A DNA stretch of 64,000 nt from the NCBI GenBank assembly GCA_944386285.1, contig CALXAM010000043.1, positions 1 through 64,000 of the forward strand, written 5' to 3'. Of the stretch, positions 15,770 through 25,102 are shown piece after piece. Origin of the DNA: an uncultured Clostridia bacterium (GTDB lineage Bacteria > Bacillota > Clostridia > Oscillospirales > Ruminococcaceae). Made by a program: the position numbers and the translations under genes. The notes under the pieces were generated by a model. The model did no database searches. It was given only the letters and a program-made list of their open reading frames with translations, and was not told the origin of the DNA. The number at the start of each line of letters is the position of its first letter. Within the stretch, counting starts at the first letter, position 1.

Positions 15770-16081
15770 ATGTACACAGTTACAATTTGCGGAAGCATGC
15801 GCTTCTCGAACGAGATGAAAGAAATTGCATTTACACTCGAAAGCAAATATGGTTATAACGTTTTACAATGCACCTATAATGAACAAAATACAGAAATCAC
15901 ATCAGAAATGCAACAAAATCTAAAAACAGCGCATCTTGAAAAAATCAACATGAGCGATGCGATTTATGTCGTAGATATTAACCACTATATTGGCTGTTCA
16001 GTCAAACAAGAAATTGAATATGCTGAAAAAAAGAATAAAACAATCATTTTTCATAGTAAGAAAATGGATTTACAAGTATGA
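15770..16081 (+). CDS. Small Rossmann-like protein (2'-deoxyribosyltransferase/SLOG-like)
   Basis: A 103-residue soluble protein. The N-terminal VTICGSMRF, mid-region AHLEKINMSDAIYVVDIN, YIGCSVKQEIEYA and final KTIIFHS follow the pattern of nucleoside 2-deoxyribosyltransferase and small SLOG-type nucleotide-binding proteins. The catalytic Glu of deoxyribosyltransferases may correspond to the EIEYA glutamate. The length is below the usual 140-150 residues, so it may only bind a nucleotide. GGAGGTG lies six bases before the ATG. It stands alone with its own terminator. Confidence 0.6.
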   Translation: MYTVTICGSMRFSNEMKEIAFTLESKYGYNVLQCTYNEQNTEITSEMQQNLKTAHLEKINMSDAIYVVDINHYIGCSVKQEIEYAEKKNKTIIFHSKKMDLQV

Positions 16082-16110
16082 CCGGAATGAAATGAAATCT
16101 CTGCAAGATA

Positions 16111-16146
16111 CAAAAAAGAGAGGCTTTTAAAAAGTCTCTCTTTTTA
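16111..16146. terminator. Bidirectional terminator
   Basis: Arms AAAAAGAGAG and CTCTCTTTTT with an AT-rich loop. It serves the small Rossmann-like gene and the convergent transporter gene. Confidence 0.8.
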
Positions 16147-16153
16147 TTTTTTC

Positions 16154-17392
16154 TTATTGCGCAATCGGTTCTTTTGCGGATTTTCTAAATAGGAAAAATC
16201 CCAGCACAAACATCACACACAACAGAGCAATTCCAAATTTCGAATTGCCGGTAATCTGTGTTGAAATGCCAATCATCGCAATTCCGAAAAAGGAAGCGCC
16301 TTTTCCGAAAATATCGAAAAAGCCAAAGTATTCACTCGACTTTTCTTTTGGAATAATCTTCGAAAAATACGACCGGGAAAGCGCCTGAATCGCACCTTGA
16401 AAAACTGCAACACATACAGCTAAAAACCAAAACTCCCACGCCTTGTCAAGCTGAAGTGCAAATAAACCAATAAATAAATAGCCAAGAATACAAAAACCGA
16501 TTAACTTCTCACAGGAAAACCGTTTTGTAATTTTTCCAAACAGAATTGCAAACGGAAATGCCACCACTTGCGTCAAAAGCAGCGCCAGCAAAAGCTGTGT
16601 ATCGTCAATCCCGACGTCTTTACCATACACTGTCGCCATATCAATGATCGTATAGACACCGTCGATATAAAAGAAAAACGCCAACAAGAAAAACAGCGTC
16701 TTTTTCTGACTGCGAATATCTAAGAAAAACGCACCAATTCGACGAAAGCTCTCACGCACCGGTTGTTTTGGCCGCACTACACTATGGACTTGATGATAAC
16801 TGCGTAATAGCGGTAATGTACACAGCAGCCACCATACAGCGGTGATCAAAAGGGAAAGCATTGTCGCCGTGAGCGTTCCAATCCCTGTTTGCTCTGCTGT
16901 CAGGATAAGGACAAGACAACCGATAAACGGTACACAGCTTCCAAGATACCCCCAGGCATATCCATGAGAAGAAACCGCATCGACACGATCATCCGTCGTA
17001 ATATCCGGCAGCATTGAGTCATAAAAGATAAGACTTCCGGAAAATCCAGTTTTCGCAATGACAAATATCACTAAAAACAAAAGCCACGGAAGCGGCAGTC
17101 CAAGTGCCGCACATCCCAATACGCCAAGCATCATAAACATCGTGAAAATTGGCTTTTTAAATCCACTGGTATCCGCAAGTGTTCCAAATACCGGCCCCAA
17201 AAACATCAAAATCACTGTACAAATTGATGTTGCATAACTCCAAAACGCAGTAGAATCTGCAGCGGAAACCCCTGCGGATTCCGCAATATTCTTAAAATAA
17301 ATTGGAAGAATGGAAGAAACCAAAAGCACAAAAGCCGAGTTTCCCACATCATATAAAATCCAACGTTTTTCCAATGATGACATTTTACTCAT
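16154..17392 (-). CDS. MFS transporter, UMF1/Atg22-like
   Basis: A 412-residue protein with twelve predicted membrane helices. The opening EKRWILYDVGNSAFVLLVSS matches the UMF1 (Atg22-like) group of the major facilitator superfamily. A central cytoplasmic loop (about residues 195-235) separates the two halves. The substrate is unknown; yeast Atg22 exports amino acids from vacuoles. The start lies three bases after the upstream gene's stop, with GGGGTG inside that gene's last codons, so expression is coupled. Confidence 0.83.
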   Translation of the reverse strand: MSKMSSLEKRWILYDVGNSAFVLLVSSILPIYFKNIAESAGVSAADSTAFWSYATSICTVILMFLGPVFGTLADTSGFKKPIFTMFMMLGVLGCAALGLPLPWLLFLVIFVIAKTGFSGSLIFYDSMLPDITTDDRVDAVSSHGYAWGYLGSCVPFIGCLVLILTAEQTGIGTLTATMLSLLITAVWWLLCTLPLLRSYHQVHSVVRPKQPVRESFRRIGAFFLDIRSQKKTLFFLLAFFFYIDGVYTIIDMATVYGKDVGIDDTQLLLALLLTQVVAFPFAILFGKITKRFSCEKLIGFCILGYLFIGLFALQLDKAWEFWFLAVCVAVFQGAIQALSRSYFSKIIPKEKSSEYFGFFDIFGKGASFFGIAMIGISTQITGNSKFGIALLCVMFVLGFFLFRKSAKEPIAQ

Positions 17393-17395
17393 TTG

Positions 17396-18205
17396 TTATT
17401 TCACCCCATAATCACGCGATTCATAATTGCATAAAAAGAGATTCGGAAGCGGCGCGTGATAATCGACTGTTTGAATATATGCTTCGCATATTTTTGCCGC
17501 CTCCAAAACAGACGTTTCAAACACTCTTTCCAAATGCACTGTAGACAATCGGCATTTTCTTGAATCGCGATCAGAAAGAATCATGTCACGAATAAAATGC
17601 ATCTTTGGATGCAACGAAAGAATTCCTTGCAGACTTTTCACTTTCCCTTTAGAGGATGGAACAAGCCATCCACTCAGCCGATGCATGGAAGAAAGTGCAT
17701 CGACAATTTGATCTGCGGAAACCATATCAAATAATGGTGCAATGCGCATTGCGAGCTGTCTGGATGCGACAATATGCGCCGCACTGTTCGTTTTGTGAAT
17801 GTCTAACCCATCTTTTCGCATAAAGTGTTTATCGAGTTCTGCTTCAATTTTTGCATGCGAAACATGATGAATCCGTTCATATTCATCAATATATCCATGA
17901 CAAGCACTGTCCAATACAAAATGGCACAAAAACCCCAGTAAGTAGCACAACGTGGTATCCTGATCTGCACATCGAACAACCTCCGCTCCCTTTTCAAAAA
18001 AAGCGGCTGCTGGTTCATCATGCAGACGAGTTCCATACGTACGCAAGCTATGTCCAGAAAACGGGCGATGATAAAAAAATAAATCCGGCCCATGTAATCC
18101 TGTATAAAAAGCTTGTAGATCATGAGAAACAATGTCGTTTAACGATTCAGGAAATACTTGAAGTACACATTTCCCAAATCGATAATGTGTATAGTTTGCG
18201 GGCAT
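17396..18205 (-). CDS. Zinc-dependent phospholipase C-like protein
   Basis: A 269-residue protein with the Zn_dep_PLPC fold signature. THYRFGK is near the N terminus, followed by GLHGPDLFFYH, LLGFLCHFVLDSACHGYIDE and ELDKHF, which together supply the His/Asp zinc ligands. No signal peptide is visible, unlike secreted phospholipases, so the substrate is probably intracellular or the role non-toxic. AAGGGG lies upstream of the ATG at 18205. It forms a two-gene operon with the UMF1 transporter. Confidence 0.8.
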   Translation of the reverse strand: MPANYTHYRFGKCVLQVFPESLNDIVSHDLQAFYTGLHGPDLFFYHRPFSGHSLRTYGTRLHDEPAAAFFEKGAEVVRCADQDTTLCYLLGFLCHFVLDSACHGYIDEYERIHHVSHAKIEAELDKHFMRKDGLDIHKTNSAAHIVASRQLAMRIAPLFDMVSADQIVDALSSMHRLSGWLVPSSKGKVKSLQGILSLHPKMHFIRDMILSDRDSRKCRLSTVHLERVFETSVLEAAKICEAYIQTVDYHAPLPNLFLCNYESRDYGVK

Positions 18206-18325
18206 TTCTCGGCCCCTTTCTTTTATGTTATATGAAAATCACGTTCATATGAATTAAGTGTAACATAAAGAAGACGGAATTGTCTACATTTTTCTGTTAT
18301 ATGTCGATTCAATCTATGTTAAATC

Positions 18326-18357
18326 AAAAAAAGCGTATCCGAAATCTCGGATACGCT
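18326..18357 (-). terminator. Terminator of the rpsB-tsf operon
   Basis: A perfect 11-bp stem (AGCGTATCCGA / TCGGATACGCT) with a four-base loop and seven T on the minus strand, 18 bases past the tsf stop. Confidence 0.93.
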
Positions 18358-18374
18358 CTCTTGATCGGTATAAA

Positions 18375-19283
18375 TTATTTTACCATTTTTGCGATTTCTT
18401 CTGCAAAGTTCTCTTCGCGTTTTTCGAGGCCTTCGCCTTTTTCAAAACGAACAAATTTTACGATCTCGATAGAACCGCCCAATGCTTTTGCAGTATCTGC
18501 AGTATAAGCAGCAACCGTTTTTTCAGAATCTTTTACGAACTGCTGATCAACCAAGCAAACATCTTTGAAGAATTTTTTGATTCTGCCTGCAACCATTTTT
18601 TCTGCAATGTTTGCCGGTTTGCCTTCGTTCATTGCCTGAACAGTGAGAATTTCTTTCTCTTTTGCAACAACGTCAGCCGGAACTTCATTTTCATTCAAAT
18701 ACTGCGGTGCAACTGCAGCAATCTGCATAGCGATATCTTTTGCATATGCATCAAACTCTGCTTTATCAGCAAGATCTGTGTTAAACTGAACCATAACACC
18801 GATTCTGCCGCCGCCGTGAACGTAAGCAACCAAGTCGCCTTCCATTCTCTCAAAACGACGGATTTTCATGTTCTCGCCGATGGTGAGGATTTTCTCTCTC
18901 AGCTCTTCTTCAACAGTCATCTCGCTGTTTGCACATTTGCAAGCCATGAGTGCGTCCATATCAGCCGGATTTTCGTTGATAATTGTCAGAGCAACATCGT
19001 TTACAAAGTTTACGAATTTCTCGTTTTTCGCAACGAAGTCGGTCTCTGCATTGACTTCAAGCACAACACCTACTTTTTTAGCGTCGTCTTTTACAGAAAC
19101 AACCAAACCTTCAGCAGCGATTCTGCCAGATTTTTTTGCAGCAGCTGCAAGGCCTTTCTCTCTCAAAAACTCAATTGCTTTGTCCATATCGCCGTTCGAC
19201 TCGGTCAGTGCTTTTTTGCAGTCCATCATGCCACAGCCGGTTCTCTCACGCAAATTTTTAACATCAGCAGCGGTAAAAGCCAT
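18375..19283 (-). CDS. tsf: Elongation factor Ts
   Basis: Guanine-nucleotide exchange factor for EF-Tu. The 302-residue protein has the N-terminal UBA-like domain (VKNLRERTGCGMMDCKKAL), the conserved VLEVNAETDFVAKN and VAYVHGGGRIGVMVQ, and the C-terminal coiled segment. It lies 75 bases behind rpsB, the universal pairing. pyrH and frr, which often follow in Bacillota, are absent because a terminator comes next. Confidence 0.97.
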   Translation of the reverse strand: MAFTAADVKNLRERTGCGMMDCKKALTESNGDMDKAIEFLREKGLAAAAKKSGRIAAEGLVVSVKDDAKKVGVVLEVNAETDFVAKNEKFVNFVNDVALTIINENPADMDALMACKCANSEMTVEEELREKILTIGENMKIRRFERMEGDLVAYVHGGGRIGVMVQFNTDLADKAEFDAYAKDIAMQIAAVAPQYLNENEVPADVVAKEKEILTVQAMNEGKPANIAEKMVAGRIKKFFKDVCLVDQQFVKDSEKTVAAYTADTAKALGGSIEIVKFVRFEKGEGLEKREENFAEEIAKMVK

Positions 19284-19358
19284 TGTGAATTCCTCCTAAA
19301 ATCAATTCGTTTTTCCAAAAGAATGCCCGTGCATTGGCCCGGGCAAACTTAACATTCA

Positions 19359-20099
19359 TTATTCAGCTTCGATTGTTTCGACTTCTTCAGCCTCTTCGGA
19401 AGCTTCTGCAGTCTCAGCGCCCTGTCTTGCTTCCAAAACAGCGTCAGCCATTGTGCCTGCAATCAATTTTACTGCACGAATTGCATCGTCGTTGCCCGGA
19501 ATGACATAGTCGATTTCATCCGGATCACAGTTGGTGTCAACGATTGCAACGATCGGAATACCGAGGTTTTTCGCTTCAGCAACAGCGATTCTTTCTTTTC
19601 TCGGGTCAACGATGAACAGTGCACCCGGCAGTTTGTTCATATTTTTAATACCGCCCAAGAATTTCTCGAGTTTCTCGATTTCGAGCATCAATTTGGTCAC
19701 TTCTTTTTTCGGGAGAAGATCAAATGTGCCGTCTTCCTGCATTTTCTTGAGCTGGTCAAGTCTTGCGATTCTGCGACGGATGGTTTTAAAGTTTGTCATC
19801 ATACCGCCGAGCCAACGAGCATTTACATAGTGCATGCCGCAACGCTCTGCTTCTTCTTTCACGGAATCGCCAGCCTGTTTTTTAGTGCCAACGAAGAGAA
19901 TGTCGCCGCCTGCTGCAACGGTGTCTCTAACAAAGCTGTATGCTTCCTCGAGTTTTTTCACTGTTTTCTGCAGGTCGATGATGTAGATGCCATTGCGCTC
20001 GGTAAAGATGTAACGAGCCATTTTCGGGTTCCATCTTCTTGTCTGGTGGCCAAAGTGAACACCTGCTTCAAGAAGCTGTTTCATTGATACTACTGCCAT
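19359..20099 (-). CDS. rpsB: 30S ribosomal protein S2
   Basis: A 246-residue S2 protein: [20 protein letters not shown] at the N terminus, then [11 protein letters not shown] and [15 protein letters not shown], all diagnostic. The C-terminal tail is acidic ([19 protein letters not shown]), a common clostridial feature. It is first in an operon with tsf and has a strong promoter (20216-20244) and a structured leader. Confidence 0.98.
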   Translation of the reverse strand: MAVVSMKQLLEAGVHFGHQTRRWNPKMARYIFTERNGIYIIDLQKTVKKLEEAYSFVRDTVAAGGDILFVGTKKQAGDSVKEEAERCGMHYVNARWLGGMMTNFKTIRRRIARLDQLKKMQEDGTFDLLPKKEVTKLMLEIEKLEKFLGGIKNMNKLPGALFIVDPRKERIAVAEAKNLGIPIVAIVDTNCDPDEIDYVIPGNDDAIRAVKLIAGTMADAVLEARQGAETAEASEEAEEVETIEAE

Positions 20100-20136
20100 G
20101 GTAGTAACCTCCTTAGTTTTTGGTTAAAATTGCCTC

Positions 20137-20196
20137 CGTCTGCCTTTCGATGCAGCGACTATGTGACATAGCACCGTGCCGCATTTATCGCAGACG
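20137..20196 (-). promoter_or_regulatory. Structured rpsB leader
   Basis: In the minus-strand transcript CGTCTGC (20196-20190) can pair with GCAGACG (20143-20137). The pairing encloses an inner CTATG/CATAG hairpin and ends shortly before the ribosome-binding site. It may be an S2 autoregulatory leader. I cannot match it to a named family. Confidence 0.4.
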
Positions 20197-20215
20197 TGCG
20201 TATTTTGCGTTTGAT

Positions 20216-20244
20216 AGTATATCACATCTGAAGACAAAATGCAA
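20216..20244 (-). promoter_or_regulatory. Promoter of rpsB-tsf
   Basis: On the minus strand TTGCAT and TATACT are separated by 17 bases. It lies immediately after the lgt stop codon (20251), with no terminator visible in between. Confidence 0.8.
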
Positions 20245-20250
20245 GCATTT

Positions 20251-21348
20251 TTAATCATCCAACTTATTTTTTTCGTCTTCTTCTGATTCTGTGTGCGATT
20301 CTTCCGCTAACACTTGTGTATCCGTTTCCTCAGCATGTTCTGATTCTTTTGTTTGAAGATCAGTTTCCGTGTCTTTTGGCTCTTTCTTTTTCCGACCAAA
20401 AAAGCCCTCGGATTCTTTCGCGGCGATTGCCTGCCCTTCCGGTGTGAGCACAAACAACTTCAGATAATTCTCATCGTGACTATTTCTCATTTTTGAGCGA
20501 ACTACTAAAATTGTAATGACAGATGCAATGACTAAAACAGCAGCCAACAGCTGCGATACACGCAGCGAACCAATCATCAAGCTGTCAGTACGCAGCCCCT
20601 CGACCACAAATCGCTCCGCACCGTAAAATGCAAGATACATTAAAAAGACTTCACCGTCAAATTTTCTGCGTTTTAAATACCATGCGAGTAAAAAGAATCC
20701 AATAATACACCAAATGGATTCATACAAAAAGCATGGATGCACCGGCATATTCGGATCAACCGTAACACCAATAGATGCCAGTTCACTTTGCTTTTGTGTC
20801 AAATACTGAACAATATCCGGACTGGTCATGCCCCATGGAAGCGTTGTATTGCTGCCAAACGCCTCAACATTAAAGAAGTTTCCCCAACGGCCGATTCCCT
20901 GACCCAGCAAGAAACCAACGCCTACAACGTCAAGCAATGCACGAATACAAATCTTTTTGCGTTTCGCAATCAACAACCCTACAAGCAATGCGCCGATTAA
21001 ACCACCGTAAATCGCCAGTCCACCTTCCCACGTTTTAAAAATGCGGGCGAATGAGTTAAAAAACGCATCCAGACTTGAAAAATCAAGACCATAGCTGTCC
21101 CAGCTGAAAATAACAAAATAGAGTCGAGCTCCCACAATACCGCCAATAATTCCGCCTAAAATACAGTCAATCGCCTTATCCGAATCAATACCAACCGTCT
21201 TAAATGTTCTAAACGCATAAAAAAGTGCAAGCAGAAGACCAACTGCAATCAAAAGTCCATAGTATGCAATGGTAAACGGTCCGATCTGAAAAGAATTATG
21301 AAATGAAAACTCAAGTCCGAGTCCAGGAAATTCAACAATTTTCTCCAT
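20251..21348 (-). CDS. lgt: Prolipoprotein diacylglyceryl transferase
   Basis: A membrane enzyme that transfers diacylglyceryl from phosphatidylglycerol to the lipobox Cys of prolipoproteins. Seven membrane helices are visible with the family motifs YGLLIAVG, GGIVGARLYFV, TWEGGLAIYGG and GRWGNFFNVEAFG (catalytic Arg/Asn region). At 365 residues it is about 80 longer than usual. The excess is a cytoplasmic, highly acidic tail (E/D/T-rich, residues about 310-365). It ends an operon with two M16 peptidases. Confidence 0.94.
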   Translation of the reverse strand: MEKIVEFPGLGLEFSFHNSFQIGPFTIAYYGLLIAVGLLLALFYAFRTFKTVGIDSDKAIDCILGGIIGGIVGARLYFVIFSWDSYGLDFSSLDAFFNSFARIFKTWEGGLAIYGGLIGALLVGLLIAKRKKICIRALLDVVGVGFLLGQGIGRWGNFFNVEAFGSNTTLPWGMTSPDIVQYLTQKQSELASIGVTVDPNMPVHPCFLYESIWCIIGFFLLAWYLKRRKFDGEVFLMYLAFYGAERFVVEGLRTDSLMIGSLRVSQLLAAVLVIASVITILVVRSKMRNSHDENYLKLFVLTPEGQAIAAKESEGFFGRKKKEPKDTETDLQTKESEHAEETDTQVLAEESHTESEEDEKNKLDD

Positions 21349-21365
21349 AGCTGTCTCCTTTTTGT

Positions 21366-22652
21366 TTATTCATGTGAAACGGGAAGAACCATCGAAATCG
21401 ACATTCGTTCTTTTTCGAACGAATGTGCAAGGATATCCTCCAACGTATTCTTTTTCATTGATGACAAAATTGAAAGTGTATCATATAAACTCCGATTGGA
21501 AAAATGTGCGCTTAACAACGCACCTGCGACTTGATCTACTTCACTGAACATCATCACAGCCTGCCCATAAAGCGCCCGGCGCGCACGTTCAAACGCTTCC
21601 CCATCAATACCGGATGTTCGCATATTATAAACCTCCGATAGAATCCGGTCTGCGATTTCCTGCGCATGCGCCGATTCACCGGAAAAAATACTCGAAAGAA
21701 ATCCGCGGCCAATAAATACATATTTGTCAAATGACGTATTGATCAGCTTTTCTTCATACATTTTCTGATACAGTGTACTGCTCTTTCCGACAAGCAGCTC
21801 GTGCAAAATGGTATAAGCAAGCTGTGTCGGAAGCTCCTCCTCTGAAGAAACCGGATGTTCTTTAAATCCAATATGAAACAACGGAGAAGATACAGAAAGC
21901 ACCTGCTCACTATACGGTCTGACAATGGAATCCGGCTCATGAATCGGCGGCTTTTCAACCGGGCTCGCATGAAGATCTGTACGCAGCACCTCGTCAAGCT
22001 TTTTACAGATTTTTTCTTCATCAAAATTGCCGGCAATCACAAGCGCCATATTTGCGGGATTATAATACGTGTTATAACATTCATACAAAATCTCTGGTGT
22101 GATCGATGCAATTGACTGATCCGTTCCCGCAATATCAATTTTAACCGGATGATTGTGATATAAATTCCCGATCAAATTAAAAAATACACGCCAGTTTGGA
22201 TCATCCTCATACATTCGGATTTCCTGCCCAATGATTCCAAGCTCTTTTTGTATCGTCTCTTTTGTAAAATAAGGTGTCTGCACAAATTTTACAAGTGCTT
22301 CCACAGCAGCTTCTACCTCATTGGAAGCACTGAACAAATACGCTGTGCTCTCAAACGATGTGTACGCATTGGACACCGCACCAATCTTTGCAAAATGACG
22401 GGAAACATCACCGTCCTCATCTTCGAACAACTTGTGTTCCAAGAAATGAGCAGTACCGTCCGGAATTCGTACTTTTTCACTGTTTGCACGTACAAGCCAT
22501 TCATCGGCAGAACCGTAATAGGTGCCAAACAACGCATAAACACTTGAAAACTGCGTCATTGGATATAAAAGGATACGAAGCCCTGACGCATGTGTATAAA
22601 CCGAATACGATTCATCAAGCAATGCTGAAAACACGGTTTGTTTTTCTGTCAT
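21366..22652 (-). CDS. M16 family zinc peptidase (YmfH-like)
   Basis: A 428-residue insulinase/processing-peptidase type protein. The inverted zinc motif appears as HFLEH near residues 67-71, with a downstream Glu in KELGIIGQEI, so this is the catalytic partner. The size matches YmfH of B. subtilis, which pairs with YmfF. It overlaps the upstream M16 gene by four bases (ATGA) and probably forms a heterodimer with its product. The substrate is unknown. Confidence 0.88.
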   Translation of the reverse strand: MTEKQTVFSALLDESYSVYTHASGLRILLYPMTQFSSVYALFGTYYGSADEWLVRANSEKVRIPDGTAHFLEHKLFEDEDGDVSRHFAKIGAVSNAYTSFESTAYLFSASNEVEAAVEALVKFVQTPYFTKETIQKELGIIGQEIRMYEDDPNWRVFFNLIGNLYHNHPVKIDIAGTDQSIASITPEILYECYNTYYNPANMALVIAGNFDEEKICKKLDEVLRTDLHASPVEKPPIHEPDSIVRPYSEQVLSVSSPLFHIGFKEHPVSSEEELPTQLAYTILHELLVGKSSTLYQKMYEEKLINTSFDKYVFIGRGFLSSIFSGESAHAQEIADRILSEVYNMRTSGIDGEAFERARRALYGQAVMMFSEVDQVAGALLSAHFSNRSLYDTLSILSSMKKNTLEDILAHSFEKERMSISMVLPVSHE

Positions 22653-23926
22653 TCTTCACCCTCCTCCCCATGCAGAATATAGACAAGAGAAAAGGAAAGC
22701 GACTGTGCTGCTTTTACGATTTCTTCTTTTTTCACTTTCATAATTTGCGCAAACTGTTCCTCCGGTGTCAAATTTGTTGAAAGCAAAAGCTGTCCAAAGA
22801 AAAAGTTTTCCGCGGAAACATCCGATTCATACACGCATCGATATGCGTTTGCAAGACTTTCCACCGCATACGTGATATCCTCATCTGTAAAGTCACCGGC
22901 CTGCAGTGCTTTTACCTGCAATAAAATCGATTCTTTCGCCTGTTCACACTTGTCTGCTTCAACGCCACAATCAATCGCCATGATTCCTTTATAAGAATCA
23001 TATCTGGCTGCACAATAATAACAAAGGCTTTCCTTTTCCCGAACATTTAAAAACAACTTAGACATCGGTGTACCGCCTAAAATAGAAACCGCTACACGCA
23101 TTGCCGCAAGCTGTTCATCGTTTCCGCAAACAGGACTTTGAAATAACAAAACCATCTTTGCCTGCGCAACATCAAGCGTTTCCGATACAGAAGAACAAGA
23201 CGTTTTCAATAAGGGCGAAACACATGAAACTTCTACCGGATCGCGTGTAATCTGTGCAAATGCGCTTTCAAACATTTGCTTGACCGGCATTGCATCCCCA
23301 CATCCCACAAAGAAAATGTGTATCGGGCATGTTTTCACAAGCGACTCATATTGTACCAGTAATTCATTCCCCGAAAGAGAAGCGACCTGTTCTTTTTCTC
23401 CGTAAACGGGAATGCCATGTGACTGCCCGTTACACAAGGCACGAAGTGCACGCGAAACAGCATATGCCCGTTTTTCATTGAGCAGCGCTTCAATTGCCTC
23501 AATCAAGGATTTCTTTTCTGTTTCCACATAACGTGGATTCAACATTTTTTCTTCGATCACAGGATGCAGCAGGATGCCGCATAAAACCTCTGCCATCTCC
23601 TGACTTACCGCATCATGACCAAACGAAAAACGGTCATCAATACCCGTAATAGCGGTTGTGAGCACTTGACAGTCACCGCGCTTTTGCACACCTGATTCAA
23701 TATAAGCACCATACAGATGTTCTAATTCTTTAGCAAGCGACTGATAATCCGGATATTCTCGGCTGCTGCGGCGCAGAACTTTAGAAATCAGTGCATTCTT
23801 TGCAGCTGTCTTTTTGCAAAGTGGTGACAAAAAATGCACGGAAATACGATTGGTTTTAAAACGATGGTCCTGAATTGCATGAAACCACACAGCATTTCCA
23901 ATTTGATCTGTAGATAAAGGATTCAA
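22649..23926 (-). CDS. M16 family peptidase homologue (YmfF-like)
   Basis: A 425-residue protein with the M16 fold, but the HxxEH zinc motif is missing: the corresponding region reads ALISKVLRRSSREYPDYQ. It is therefore the non-catalytic partner of the following gene, as in YmfF/YmfH pairs. A -10 TATAAT at 23955-23960 lies upstream, with a weak -35. GGAGTGAGAG precedes the start. It heads the operon with the active M16 protein and lgt. Confidence 0.83.
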   Translation of the reverse strand: MNPLSTDQIGNAVWFHAIQDHRFKTNRISVHFLSPLCKKTAAKNALISKVLRRSSREYPDYQSLAKELEHLYGAYIESGVQKRGDCQVLTTAITGIDDRFSFGHDAVSQEMAEVLCGILLHPVIEEKMLNPRYVETEKKSLIEAIEALLNEKRAYAVSRALRALCNGQSHGIPVYGEKEQVASLSGNELLVQYESLVKTCPIHIFFVGCGDAMPVKQMFESAFAQITRDPVEVSCVSPLLKTSCSSVSETLDVAQAKMVLLFQSPVCGNDEQLAAMRVAVSILGGTPMSKLFLNVREKESLCYYCAARYDSYKGIMAIDCGVEADKCEQAKESILLQVKALQAGDFTDEDITYAVESLANAYRCVYESDVSAENFFFGQLLLSTNLTPEEQFAQIMKVKKEEIVKAAQSLSFSLVYILHGEEGEE

Positions 23927-23984
23927 TCTGCTCTCACTCCTTTTATGCCGTTATATTATACCACGAAATCCCCCTATCGTAAAC

Positions 23985-24020
23985 AAAAAGGCAAAGCTTT
24001 TTTAAAGCTTTGCCTTTCTT
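23985..24020 (-). terminator. Terminator of pfkA
   Basis: Arms AAAGGCAAAGCTT and AAGCTTTGCCTTT with a short T/A loop. T-rich sequence follows on the minus strand, 14 bases after the pfkA stop. Confidence 0.9.
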
Positions 24021-24033
24021 TTCCAAAACAAAC

Positions 24034-24999
24034 TTAGAATGAAACCTCGTTTGCAATTCGATACAATTCCATATCAAATGTCTTTTTCATCTTCAATGCT
24101 TCTTGAATATCATAATCAACAACTTCAGAGTCTTTAATGCCAATCACACGATTGCCAATTCCTTGCTCCAACAGTTCTACCGCACGATATCCCATACGGG
24201 TTGCAACAACACGATCGCGAACCGACGGATTACCACCACGCTGAACATGACCAAGCACTGTACCGCGTGTCTCAATACCGGTTGCTTCTTCAATTTGACG
24301 AGAAATCTCATCGACCTTACCGATACCTTCCGCAACAAGAATGATAAAATGGTGTTTACCTAATTCACCAGCTGCACGAATCTTCTTCACAACATCATTC
24401 ACATCATACTCTACTTCCGGAACAATAATGTAAGAAGCGCCGCAAGCAATACCGGTATTCAGCGCAATATGACCTGCATGACGACCCATAACCTCAACGA
24501 CGCTGCAACGATCATGAGATTGTGCGGTATCACGAATTTTATCAATCATTTCAACTGCGGTATTCATCGCGGTATCATAACCGATGGTGTAATCCGTGCA
24601 GGAGATATCGTTATCGATTGTACCCGGAATACCAACACACGGAACGCCTAATCTTGAAAGATCTGCTGCACCGCGGAACGAACCGTCGCCGCCAATGACA
24701 ACGATGCCGTCAATTCCCGAAGCCTTGCAGACATCAACCGCTTTCTTTACACCAGCCTCTTCTTTAAATTCCAAGCATCTTGCTGTATAAAGAATGGTAC
24801 CGCCGCGATGGATGATGTCAGAAACAGAGCGCATGTTCATTTCAAACATCTCGCCGTGGATCAGTCCGTTGTATCCTCTCTGGATACCAAGCACACGAAA
24901 TCCTTTTTTCAAAGCAGTTCTGACAACGGAGCGCACCGCTGCATTCATGCCAGGCGCGTCACCGCCGCTTGTCAATACGCCAATTGTCTTCTGTCCCAT
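24034..24999 (-). CDS. pfkA: ATP-dependent 6-phosphofructokinase
   Basis: Commits fructose-6-phosphate to glycolysis. At 321 residues it has the standard bacterial length. Motifs: LTSGGDAPGMNAAVRS (ATP site, about residues 9-24), VIGGDGSFRGA (residues near 101-111; the Gly-Asp-Gly favours ATP over PPi), PGTIDNDI with the catalytic Asp, and IGYDTA. AGGAGG precedes the ATG. It follows dnaE, a frequent clostridial order, but also has a promoter of its own (25055-25083). Confidence 0.97.
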   Translation of the reverse strand: MGQKTIGVLTSGGDAPGMNAAVRSVVRTALKKGFRVLGIQRGYNGLIHGEMFEMNMRSVSDIIHRGGTILYTARCLEFKEEAGVKKAVDVCKASGIDGIVVIGGDGSFRGAADLSRLGVPCVGIPGTIDNDISCTDYTIGYDTAMNTAVEMIDKIRDTAQSHDRCSVVEVMGRHAGHIALNTGIACGASYIIVPEVEYDVNDVVKKIRAAGELGKHHFIILVAEGIGKVDEISRQIEEATGIETRGTVLGHVQRGGNPSVRDRVVATRMGYRAVELLEQGIGNRVIGIKDSEVVDYDIQEALKMKKTFDMELYRIANEVSF

Positions 25000-25054
25000 T
25001 ACTTTTCCTCCTAAGCTATCTATATGAACATGATCTTAGACAAAATATATCTTC

Positions 25055-25083
25055 ATTTTATCGTCTTGAAATCGAAAAGTCAA
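25055..25083 (-). promoter_or_regulatory. Promoter of pfkA
   Basis: On the minus strand TTGACT and TAAAAT are separated by 17 bases, in the 103-base gap after dnaE. Confidence 0.7.
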
Positions 25084-25102
25084 CTGCTTCTGCGGGTTTT
25101 TG

